Assembly: GCA_001247695.2 (NCBI GenBank)
Contig: LGRX02035492.1
Span: 1 to 39,862 of the forward strand
Length of the DNA: 39,862 nt
Direction of reading: 5' to 3'
From: Cymbomonas tetramitiformis
Taxonomy: Eukaryota; Chlorophyta; Pyramimonadophyceae; Pyramimonadales; Pyramimonadaceae
Every line of letters starts with the position of its first letter. Position 1 is the stretch's first letter. Below, piece after piece: positions 19,461-29,400 of the stretch. The translations under genes and the position numbers were made by a program. The notes under the pieces are model-generated. The model was not told the DNA's origin and made no database searches. It worked only from the letters and a program-made list of their open reading frames with translations.

Positions 19461-19959
19461 AACACATGTGTCATCGGTCATCAACACATCATCCACCTTC
19501 AAAATGCACCCAAAAAGCCCATGCATGAGCCTTCTTTTCAAAAGCGTTGCCCTTCGGCCAAAGCAACCCCGCTCGCCCCATCAACCCCGCCTTCGGCGGG
19601 AACCAAAGCCCAAAGTCCCCCTTCCCCCAGTGTTGCATGCCACAGTGTTGCATGCGACGGGCAATGAGCTCGGTGTCAGCGGTCGGTCCCGTGACGTACG
19701 ACTCACAGAACCTAGACTCCGAACGGTTGGTGACACGGTGTGACGGTTGCAACCACCATGTTAAACCCCCGAGTATCGTTATATATTCTGCTCTTCTCAA
19801 TATATTCTGATATCGAATACGAAACGTGTAACCCGCTTCATAAGATATATACCAATTGAGTATACCCCGTTACGGGTCGTGGACGACCCATTCTATACGT
19901 TTTTGTGTATACTCTCTAGAAATTGTTGGCTCACCGACGACATCGCCGCTCGTGTAGGC

Positions 19960-20290
19960 GGCGCTAACGTCGAACGAGAACACTGAAGTACAAATCTACG
20001 GGGCCTGGCGCCGGGGCCTACGACACCGGGACTTCCTGGAGGGTTGTCGGCCAGATTCCAGCAGGTCGTTCACACACTACTCGAGCGTTCGATTGAAGTT
20101 GTCTTCGAGATCAAAGCTCGAAGGACGCCAGGTCTATGCCAATAGCGGAGAAGTGGGTCTTCCGGTAGATGCGACAATCTTGGTGAGCTTGGAGATGCCA
20201 TTGTCGTCCGAGGCGAGACCTGCATCGCCTTGAGAGACCCAACAAATATTCTCGCGTAGCGGGTTCTCCATCAAGCCTTGTGACGGTCAC
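19960..20290 (-). pseudogene. Possible gene relic with in-frame stops
   Basis: On the minus strand an ATG at about 20272 opens a 45-codon stretch of ordinary composition (MENPLRENICWVSQGDAGL...) ending in TAG. The frame carries on beyond with further coding-like stretches interrupted by stops. I do not recognise the protein. From 20294 to 20640 overlapping plus-strand ORFs are open, but I cannot choose between frames. Confidence 0.2.
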
Positions 20291-20649
20291 GCATTGCGAA
20301 TGTCGTTCACAAGCGAGTCTCTATTTATTGGGCGTATTGAAATAAGACCGCCTAGCAGTCATATCCGCAACGGCGCCGTCCGCTTTGGGCTCCCGCCCGC
20401 ACAGGATCTGACAAAGGCGGCGTCGACTCCCGAAAATGTGGGTGTTGAGGATGGAGTCGGAACGTATAATAGCGGCGTCGATGTCGGACGATCCTACGAT
20501 CGCGATCTACGTTGGGCTACCAACGGGGGGGAGTATACAAAAATTGTTTGCTGTAATGTCATTGAAAAATACCGTGGTTGGCGAGGTCTATTGGACGGAG
20601 AGATCTTTTGCGCGAACGTTATATCTCGGGCCTGAGGAAGTGAAGCTGC

Positions 20650-21025
20650 CACATACCATACTTTACTATATGTGCTACCATACCATACCAGGGAACATAT
20701 CAAACTTTTATGTCGTACGGCCAACACTCAAAATTTCCATCGGCCAAATTTCGGCCATCCCGGCCAAAATCTAAAATTGCCCGCCGCAGGCGTAAAATTT
20801 TAATTTTATGTATGGCAATATCATAAAAATCGCAAAATTTCGGGGGAATTTTCAAAATGTTACATAATTCGTTTCGGCCAACAAGCAAAAGCACACTCGG
20901 CCAAACCTCGGCCACAGCCCTCATCGCACGGCCACAGACCGGCCATAGGGGGTTGATATGTTCCCTGTACCATACCATACTATATGTGCTAGCTGTGAAG
21001 CTAGCACATACCATAACATACCATC
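20650..21025. mobile_element. Small inverted-repeat element with TACCATACCATAC ends
   Basis: CATACCATAC...AGGGAACATATCAA (about 20655-20703) is mirrored by TTGATATGTTCCCTGTACCATACCATAC (20953-20980), and both ends carry TATGTGCTA. The interior (20720-20945) is made of AAAATT and GGCC words. A reverse-oriented relative of the interior lies near 39065-39215. About 370 bp, no gene, MITE-like. Confidence 0.45.
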
Positions 21026-21185
21026 CCCCATTACCCCCATACCATCCCCATTACCCCCCTCCGCCCCCAAACCATCCCCCATTACCCCCAAACATCCCCC
21101 ATTACCCCCAAAACCATCCCCCATCACCCCCAAACCATCCCCAACACACCCCAAACCATCCCCCAACACACACCTAGAAACCATG
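21020..21185. repeat. C-rich CCATCCCCCATTACCCCCAA minisatellite
   Basis: About eight imperfect units of 18 to 22 bp made only of C, A and T on the plus strand, so the minus strand is G-rich with repeated GGGGG runs. Such tracts can form G-quadruplex or i-motif structures. The Pro-rich ORF through it is a by-product. Confidence 0.85.
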
Positions 21186-21219
21186 CACAAACAACCCCCA
21201 AACCATCTCCCAACACCCC

Positions 21220-21395
21220 TCATACGGCCGGTACGGGCAGGCCGTACCAGTGAATCGGTACAGGCAGGCTGTACCGGTGGAATCAGTACGGAGCGGGCAC
21301 AGCCGATAAATCGGTGCGGGCGTTTTTGTGCCGGTGAAACCTCGGTACGGGCGGGCTGTACGGTGAAGTATCGTGCGAGGCGGGCTGTACCGAAA
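21220..21395. repeat. Palindromic GGTACGGGCRGGCNGTACC minisatellite
   Basis: Short units with complementary ends (GGTAC...GTACC) recur about five times with spacing of 20 to 45 bp (CGGTACGGGCAGGCCGTACC, CGGTACAGGCAGGCTGTACC and so on), so each unit can fold on itself. Two (TA)n tracts follow, at about 21403-21416 and 21449-21479. Confidence 0.75.
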
Positions 21396-21444
21396 TCGAG
21401 CAGTATATATATATATACCGGCGGCGAACTCATATCGTAACATT

Positions 21445-21481
<37 letters not shown>

Positions 21482-21763
21482 ATTTAATTTTTGAGAGCTC
21501 AGTGACATGCCCATACTTCATAGTTTCCTGCACAGAATTCATATGCGCAGTCGAACGTTGCGAATATTTCCACATACCATTTTTCATGAAATCCGAATTT
21601 CGTGAGAGGGATGTCATTATGCGAGGTGAATATATGGACGAATTGAAAGTCACGAGAGGTCGTACGTTTAAGAGAGCACGCATATGTCATAAAGTTGTTG
21701 ACTATCGCCAATAGAAGCATGGTGGGGGTGGCCCACACCAAGTGCTAGCGACGCTAGCACACT

Positions 21764-21990
21764 CCGGTCCTTGTGATAGGACCGGCCAAATTAATTAAAA
21801 TTCAGCGAAAATACCCCCACCTCTTCACACATCGTAATAACATATCTATATCGAATAAACCAGCCAACCAAGGGTCAAAATAATTGTTGGGACACCCAAT
21901 AATGATCCATATGCACTCATATGATATGGTTTTCGAAAAAAACGGACCCTATAGCCCCAATTCACTTCGGTCCGTGTGGCAGGACTGAAG
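21764..21990 (+). mobile_element. MITE family M, copy 1 (hairpin termini)
   Basis: The left end is the hairpin CCGGTCC-TTGTGAT-AGGACCGG (21764-21785). The right end is the related CGGTCCGTGTGGCAGGACTG (about 21968-21987). Between them GACACCCAATAATGAT, TTTTCGAAAAAAACGG and ATAGCCCCAATTCACTTCGGT match the reverse complement of 36171-36392. At about 227 bp against 222 bp, the two are copies of one non-autonomous element. A second hairpin, GTGCTAGCGACGCTAGCAC, lies just outside the left end. Confidence 0.65.
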
Positions 21991-22009
21991 CTTCGGGCAG
22001 TAGCCATCT

Positions 22010-23278
22010 ACGCGTGTCCGGCGGGGGGACCACCAATATATCCTTACCCCGCCCGCTTGCATCCCGATTGAAACCGTGTTGCATAATTCACTTTGATTGC
22101 AGATATACCGCAGAAGTATTGATAGAGTTCTGCATGAGTGAATGTTTCAACGTGTTTCCAATGTATCTGCCATACAGTACATGTGTTGCAGACATATCGA
22201 ATACCCCTCCAATTGTTTTGCCCCTGTTCAACACATCGACCCCCGGTCGGGCCAAAGCCCCCAAATACCAACTTCTGCGATACGCGTCCACGAATGTCGT
22301 GAAAACTTGTCAGCATAAGGCTAGACCCTTCCTTAGATGATACCGAGTGCTAGCTAGTGGGTGAGTCTGACACCATTTGAGTGCCCATGCTAGCATGCCC
22401 ACTTTCACCGTGTTCAGGCTGGTCGCGGTTCAATACGTGTTGTCAACATGTTGCGGATGTATTGAATTATTTCAATATATTTATCACATTTTCAATAGAT
22501 GTCCAATATGTACCCCATATATGTTCAACACTGTATTGAACATCCGTGGAAACGTGGTTTCAGATTTCATCTTACTTTGATCCCGCGGAACCAGCGGTTA
22601 TCGTAGCGGAACAAGCTACTCCCACCCAGCTGAGTGCATTGCTCACCGACGCATCTGACTCCGCGTGCCTCCAGAAGCACCGGCCATCTCCCCGGAACGG
22701 AACCAATTCCCGAACTTCACGTGCGACATCTGCACGTCCAACGACGACATCGAAACACCCGCAACGTGCAGCATGGCGTTTTGCTTTGACGACGACCTTG
22801 AGCGCGTCGAGCCACATCTTTTCCGAGTAGGATTCACCACATGCTTGACTTCTACGACGGCCTTCAAGCGGCATTCGCTTCAACATTTTCTTTTTTACGC
22901 GTGTCTAGCGATACAACGAAGTATCGCTTCAACATCCTTTACGCTCTGGCCAGCAGCACCTCAACTGCAGCAAATTTGGCTGATCGCACGACGTTTTCGA
23001 CGGCACCGCCGTTTTCCTCGTCAACATCTGCCCCTGTTTGACATTTGCAGCACTTGGAATTGTCAATTTTACGAAAAGTTTGGTTTTAAATATTTCGCCT
23101 TGGAACCCAAACCTTCGCTGTCAGAATTATGCAGTCTGCAGTCTGCAACCATGTCCACCGCACGTCAGCATGCGCGCATTGCCGTTGTACGTTCAGTGGT
23201 GGCATCTCTCCGACCACGTCGATATCATCTTACCCTTGGCTATGGTCTGGTGGTGTCTGGTGGTGCTTATGCGCCGGA
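22010..23278. other. Left flank of the CACTA element, possible interrupted ORF
   Basis: Nothing is recognised from 22010 to 22600. From about 22665 a plus-strand frame stays open to the transposon border. If the transposon and one GGA are removed it continues in the same frame from 31232 to a stop at 31613, about 332 codons in all. It has no clear ATG, and overlapping minus-strand frames (about 22643-22886) look equally coding-like, so neither strand nor product can be assigned. Confidence 0.3.
23276..23278. repeat. Target-site duplication, left (GGA)
   Basis: GGA directly precedes the left terminal inverted repeat and is matched by GGA at 31229-31231 directly after the right one. CACTA transposases are known to make 3-bp duplications. 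Confidence 0.75.
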
Positions 23279-23306
23279 CCCTACATTCTGGGAAAACCAG
23301 AAGACG
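23279..23306 (+). repeat. Left terminal inverted repeat of the CACTA element
   Basis: 28 bp beginning CCCTACATTCTGGG. It runs straight into the subterminal array: its last ten bases, CCAGAAGACG, are already one array motif. One mismatch (C/T) with the right terminus. Confidence 0.88.
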
Positions 23307-23950
23307 CGTCTTCTGAACGTCTTCTGAACGTCTTCTGAGACGTCTTCTGGGTCCAGAAGACATCCAGAAGACGTCCAGAAGACGTCTTCGGCGCGTCTTC
23401 TAATGTCTACCATCTTCTGGTTTCCAGAAGACGGTCAGAAGATCTTCCGGGAAGACATCCAGAAGTTATCTTCTGGACGTCTTCTGCATGTCTTCTGAAT
23501 CCCGGAAGACGTCTTCTTGATATCTTTTAGGCGTCTTCTGTACATCTTCCCGGAAGATCTTCTGGACGTCTTCTGAAACTCAGAAGATGGTAGACATTAG
23601 AAGACGCGTAGAAGACGTCTTCTAGATGTCTTCTGGATATCTTCTGGAACCCAGAAGACGTCTAGAAGACATCTTCCGGAATTCGGAAGATGTACAGAAG
23701 TCATGCAGAAGACGTTCAGAAGATATCTTCGGGACGTCTTCCCGGAAGATCTTTTGGACGTCTTCTGAAACTCAGAAGATGGTAGACATTAGAAGACGCG
23801 CCGAAGATGTCTTCTGGGCGTCTTCTGGACGTCTTCTGGATTCCAGAAGACGTCCAGAAGAAGTCTTTTGGATTCCAGAAGACGTCTTCTGGAATCCAGA
23901 AGATGTACAGAAGACGTCCAGAAGATGTCTTCTGGATGTCTTCTGCATTT
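23297..23950. repeat. Left subterminal array of GAAGAC/GTCTTC motifs
   Basis: About 650 bp made almost wholly of CCAGAAGACGTC and its complement in both orientations (AGAAGACGTC, GTCTTCTGGA, GTCTTCCGGAAGAT). An internal duplication of CTCAGAAGATGGTAGACATTAGAAGACGCG lies at about 23580 and 23771. In En/Spm and related CACTA elements such subterminal repeats are known to bind the element's TnpA protein; that role is inferred here. ORFs through it are artefacts. Confidence 0.9.
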
Positions 23951-24072
23951 CTACCAAAAGTCGCTATACGTATGCGTCCAGGTTACACGCATGCAGTTCG
24001 TTGGCAGGATGATACAAATGGAACAAAGAAGAAGGTTTTTTTACAAAGCTATTTATTTACATATTTACAGTT

Positions 24073-25083
24073 TCAATCATCAGAACCGTCTTCACTACTA
24101 GCACTAGAAAGGATTTCCTTCGGAGACCCCGCTTCGGAGCTGGTGGTTTCGTATGCCCGATGCAAGTTCTCCTTGAAGATGGGGCGGAGGTGGCTGATGG
24201 GAACCACCAGGCCCCACTTTGACTTGTCCCCGAAGGGGTACGTCTTCTCCTCCATCGCAGTGAGAAGTTGGGACCCGAGGCCACCCGGCCCGGCGATCTT
24301 GTCGTTCGCCTTGAGGCCCTTGCCGTACAACTTCTCCAACCCGACAAAGGCCATTTCCATGCCACTTTGCCAGGCGGAGAAGAGCAACGGGGCGTTATCA
24401 AAGCCAACGTCGTCCTTGTCGACGGCCAAAGAGAGCACCTGGGTGCAGTCACACAAAAGTTTACGATCAGCTGCAAATGTCACTTACGTAATTAAAGAAA
24501 CTAAATACATATCCAGAAGACGTGCGGAAGATACCCAGAAGACATATGTGATATCTTCTGGATATCGTGTATTCAAAGGGTTGTGCTTGCAGAACCATAC
24601 CTTGATGCCAACGTACTCGCCATTCAAGTGAAGGGCGGTGACCGACTTCTTTTTCGCTGTACCCGACTTCAAGCCATGGGCGGCCACATCCTTTGAATTG
24701 GCTGGGTGCGTTATCACCCCCGTGAGAAGGGGCATGTCCGCGGTCCATATCGCGGACTTCCCCTTCTCGTGGTAGAACCCCGTGGGGAGTATCTCCGGAT
24801 CGTTCACCAGAGACTCGACCACGCAGTACAATACCACGTGGCTACCCACCTCAAACCCCTCTTCAGCATCCTCCGCCACCGCCTTCTTCTTCCCCTTCGG
24901 GTCCTCCGCCACCGCCTTCCCCTTCGGGTCCACCGATGCCGCCTTCCCCTTCGCCTTGTTGTCCTCCGCCACCGCCTCCGCCACCTTCCTAACCTTAGAG
25001 CTGCCCGCCTTTTTTTCCAGCTCCTCGATCTGCGTCTTTGACTCCAACTCGAGCTGCAAGCATGCCGCCACTGAAACAGGCAT
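24073..25083 (-). CDS. TnpA-like accessory protein of the CACTA element
   Basis: Two exons are supported on the minus strand: 24601-25083 (from an ATG) and 24438-24073 (stop at 24073). The intron 24439-24600 is bounded by GTATGG and CTGCACCCAG, with phase preserved, giving about 282 residues. Residues 1-25 are coiled-coil-like (LQLELESKTQIEELEKK). Residues 28-75 are a Lys/Ala/Glu repeat (VAEDPKGKKKAVAED). The rest is a compact domain I do not recognise (GFEVGSHVVLYCVVESLVNDPEILPTG...), ending in a Ser/Asp-rich tail. The upstream end is uncertain: CATACTAACATATGCCTGTTTCAG just before it resembles a branch point and acceptor, so a further 5' exon may exist. Divergent orientation from the transposase and a GAAGAC-bearing intron fit a DNA-binding partner role, which is an inference. 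Confidence 0.6.
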
Positions 25084-25089
25084 ATGTTA

Positions 25090-25145
25090 GTATGTTATAC
25101 AAGAAGACACTCAGAAGACACTCAGAAGACACTCAGAAGACACTC
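25090..25145. repeat. ACTCAGAAGAC tandem repeat upstream of the accessory gene
   Basis: Four tandem ACTCAGAAGAC units (25107-25145) lie just upstream of the accessory-gene ATG. They belong to the GAAGAC motif family and may sit in a 5' intron or in the promoter. Confidence 0.75.
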
Positions 25146-25211
25146 AGTCATACTTGCCTATTAGCTAAGCCCTATTAACTAAGGAAGACGTGCAGAATAC
25201 TCTCAAAACGT

Positions 25212-26421
25212 CCCCCGGAGAGGCCAACACGAAGGTGCGAACCGGTTGGCACGGCATGCCCGTATCTCCATGAAAGATGTATGCCTGCACGCTCCGTCGG
25301 AAGTCGTCCCGAAGACGTCCCGAGCGTCTTCCGCGCATCTTGCGGGCTCATTCCGGTCAAGCTTATTCCCGGCGGATGCGTGTGACATGCTTGCGCAGGC
25401 GGATGAAAGGCCCCGTAGCACACCGCAATATGCCTCCCACGCCCGTCGAGCTGGCGGGTGAGACGCAAGAAGATGACGGGGCCGCCGTTGGTATCACGTC
25501 CAACCGTGACCCCCTCCCCCCGGAGAGGCCAACACGAAGGTGCGAACCGGTTGGCACGGCATGCCCGTATCTCCATGAAAGATGTATGCCTGCACGCTCC
25601 GTCGGAAGTAGTTCCGAAGACGTCCTGAGCGTCTTCTGCACATCTTCCGGGCCCATTCCGGTCAAGCTTATTCCCGGTGGATGCGTGTGACATGCTTGCG
25701 CAGGCGGATGAAAGGCCCCGTAGCACACCGCAACATGCCTCCCACGCCCGTCGAGTTGGCGGGTGAGACGCAAGAAGATGACGGGGCCGCCGTTGGTATC
25801 ACGTCCAACCGTGACCCCCTCCCCCCGGAGAGGCCAACACGAAGGTGCGAACCGGTTGGCACGGCATGCCCGTATCTCCATGAAAGATGTATGCCTGCAC
25901 GCTCCGTCGGAAGTCGTTCCGAAGACGTCCCGAGCGTCTTCCGCGCATCTTCCGGGCTCATTCCGGTCAAGCTTATTCCCGGCGGATGCGTGTGACATGC
26001 TTGCGCAGGCGGATGAAAGGCCCCGTAGCACACCGCAACATGCCTCCCACGCCCGTCGAGTTGGCGGGTGAGACGCAAGAAGATGACGGGGCCGCCGTTG
26101 GTATCACGTCCAACCGTGACCCCCTCCCCCCGGAGAGGCCAACACGAAGGTGCGAACCGGTTGGCACGGCATGCCCGTATCTCCATGAAAGATGTATGCC
26201 TGCACGCTCCGTCGGAAGTCGTTCCGAAGACGTCCCGAGCGTCTTCCGCGCATCTTCCGGGCTCATTCCGGTCAAGCTTATTCCCGGCGGATGCGTGTGA
26301 CATGCTTGCGCAGGCGGATGAAAGGCCCCGTAGCACACCGCAACATGCCTCCCACGCCCGTCGAGTTGGCGGGTGAGACGCAAGAAGATGACGGGGCCGC
26401 CGTTGGTATCACGTCCAACCG
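25212..26421. repeat. 305-bp tandem repeat, about four copies, between the divergent genes
   Basis: Units aligned on GGAGAGGCCAACACGAAGG start at about 25217, 25522, 25827 and 26132 and differ at only a handful of positions. Each contains the inner motif CCGAAGACGTC...GCGTCTTCCG...ATCTTCCGG, so the element's own motif is part of the unit. Because 305 is not a multiple of three, the long ORFs on both strands cannot be a conserved repeat protein. Its place between two divergent starts suggests a bidirectional promoter or enhancer array. The last unit ends just before the transposase ATG. Confidence 0.93.
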
Positions 26422-26431
26422 CGGGCCCGGG

Positions 26432-29400
26432 ATGGTGGTGTGTGATTGTGGCGCGTGTCACTCATCCATGCGCTTCGTCACCATGAGGACACGGTCTCGA
26501 CATAGGACTATGTTCAAACAGATTGTATGCCTTCCGACGCTTCCGGAAGAGGCTGTGGACGACGATGAGCAACATCCCGATGGCGAGGAGTCGGATCAGG
26601 TGTGCAACTCCGGGTAGAACGACTATCATTCTCAGGTAACCCTCGCGGAAGGTACCCGGAAGACGTGCAGAAGGTCTTCTGGGTATCATCCGCATGTCTT
26701 CATGAGAATGAAGGTACATATCAAAATCGGTTACTCCTGATAGGTAATGCAGTTGTTCTTCACAATTGGCACGTATGTATCTCTTGCCCATTGAAAGTGA
26801 TTGTGGTTGACAGGAAGATGCCGATTCCGGTTCCCTTGACGATGCCGATGCCGATGGAAACTTGCCGGACCCGGAAGCCGTTCAAGAAGAGCTCGACGAA
26901 TTACTCGACCATGTCGACCCGGAACTTGCTAGAAAGGTGACGGAAGAAATCGAAGGAAAATTAAAGTCGTTGGAGAACTTGGCTGATATGGATGAGGTAA
27001 CGTTCGCTGTTTGAATATTTTGCTCAGAATTGAAAATTGTATATAGTGTGATGTCTTTTGTACCCGGAACACGCCCGGAAGTTACATAGGAAGTCTTCCG
27101 TGCGTCTTCCTGACGTCTTCCGTTTTATCCTTCGATGACAGACCGCAGCGACGAGCTCCGAGGATACCCTACTCGACTTATTGGAGTGGAATCTGGATGG
27201 CAATATGACTCAAGAATCCTTTGGGCAACTGCTGCACATTTTGAAAACTAATCACCCGGACGTGTTTTCTAAGTTGCCCGACTCCTTCAAACAAAGCATT
27301 GCTCGGTTTAAGGTCATTGATATCCCACTCCTAGTGGTGGACCTTTGCCCGCATGGATGCGTGATGTTCGAAAAACAATTCGCGGACTTTGACTTCTGTC
27401 CAAGGTGCGGGGCATGCCGTTGGGAGGGAGATAAGGATCGGTGCGGTGCGGGGAATGCCGAGGGTGCGGACGACACCCGGAATGCCGAAGCCACCCCGAG
27501 TGCAAAGCGGGGGAAGGCGAAGTGCCAATTCTATCATTGGCACTTAAAGGATTTACTTCAAGCAATTTACAGCCATCCCGACGTTGCTGGGCTCATGCGT
27601 TCGCACGCCACGCGGGAAAAGTCTGAGGAAGGCATTCTGGAAGACATTCCCGGTGAGTAACACATTGATAGAGCATATCCTGAATTGCCCCGAAGAGGTA
27701 CAGAAGATGCGCAGAATGTCTTCCGTACATCTTCCGTATAACTTCCCGATTCCTACTACTTGAATGAATTTAAGTTGTATTTATGTATCTTGCAGATGGA
27801 TCTGAGTGGAAGGCGAAGCAAGCTGCATATCCTGACTTCTTCAAGGACCCTCGCAACGTCATCCTCATGCTTTGCGCCGATGGGGCCACCGTTTGGAAGG
27901 ACAAGTCGGGGGTTTTCCCTATCTACTTTCAAGTGTTGAACTTGCCACCGGAAATCCGCAAGAAGTTTGTGAACCTTGAGTTGTGGGGAATGATGGCGGG
28001 GAAGCCGAAGAACACCACCATCCTCTACGAGAAGTTGGTAGACGAGCTTTTGGAACTTTGGGAAGTTGGGTTTCCATGTTGGGACTCCTTCACGGACGAC
28101 GTGTTCCAATGCCGGGCGATGCTTCTTGCCGCCGTGTTTGACTATGTAGGGCTCGTCGATGCTATGAACATTATGGGCGTGGGCAGCTTCTGTGCGTGTG
28201 CAAAATGTTTGATCCGGGGGAAGGGGAAATGCCCGCATCTAAATAAGATGTTGTACAAGTTTTGCGAGCAAGATCCGCCAGGTCCGTTTTCCCCAAAGAC
28301 ATGCCGAATGTATTCACAACATCTTCCGGGTGTCATCTGAGCGTCTTCCTGTTATTGTACGCAGGGCCCGCCGTACCAAAGACCGACGAGTTCATTCGAC
28401 GCGCGGGCCAACGACACGTCTTGCTTAGCACGTGTAAGAATGCGGCCAATCTTCAGGAAGTGTTGGAGGAGGAAATCGGCGAAACCGGTGTGAAGTTCCC
28501 ATCGGCACTATCTCGTTTGCCGTATTTCGATCTTTCCAAGAATGTCATCCTTGACGGCATGCATCAACTCCGAAACCTTGGGCTATATGTCCATGAGGCA
28601 CTCATGGGGTTCGACTTTACGCCGGGTGTAAGAGAGCACGCTCGCGCGAACGATATGCATCCCACGTGGTGGAAGACGACAAGGGACGACAAAGGTGATG
28701 CAGTCAAAACCCGACCACTAGCTAGGAAGGTGCCCGGAAGGTGCCCCAAGTATCCTCTACGTGTCTTCCGGATGTCTTCCTGTTACCACTAACTTTCGCG
28801 CCCGGGAAAATGACAGGTGTGGAACGATATTCAATGGCAATTGGCCCGTTTCAAATCCCGATGCGGGCAAAAGGGTCGAAATCTTTGAGGTCGCTAGAGA
28901 CCGCCTTGAAGTTCATGACGGAGCTCTCGTTGGGAAGGTCATGGGGGCAAGGCCATACGAAGATGTTGCGTCCGAACGGCACGAACACCGGACCGAAGAC
29001 GCTCAAGTGTCACGAGGCGTTGAAAATGCTACAAGCGGGCATCATGAGCGTGCTAGCGTCTTGGGATAGAGACGAGGGCTACTCGAAAAACATGCTTGAA
29101 GACTTGATCGGGCAGTTGACGGTCATAACGAGAGAGCTCACTTCGGAGCTTGTAGACTGTAAGGTACGGAAGACATCTGGAAGACATCCCGAATACGTTC
29201 CGAGTACATTCCACACGTCTTCCTTAATTGCCTTTTATTTGGTGATTTTGCAGGATGTTCCTAAGCTTCAAAATCTGGTGGATGAGTTCTTCAAGTCACT
29301 CGAGCGCGATGGCTCACCTGACTGGCTGGTCATCAACACGCATTTGCTTTCCCACTTCCCCGACCAACTCCTCATGTATGGTCCAATACGGGGGACATGG

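Noticed and set aside
21030..21180. Possible CRISPR-like or telomeric array in the CCATCCCCCATTACCCCC tract
   Set aside because: There are no constant repeats with unique spacers. The units are continuous and imperfect, so it is a minisatellite.
23626..23957. ORFs rich in EDVFW, SSGRLLD and similar peptides
   Set aside because: Translations of the GAAGAC/GTCTTC subterminal array.
25175..26617. Large ORFs in the 305-bp repeats (up to 222 codons, both strands)
   Set aside because: 305 bp is not divisible by three, so successive units are read in different frames. The equal openness of both strands points to composition. Only the last segment, from the ATG at 26432, belongs to a gene.
28730..28816. 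GTGCCC at 28730 as donor of transposase intron 5
   Set aside because: It leaves the frame in the wrong phase for the next exon; GTGATG at 28695 restores it.
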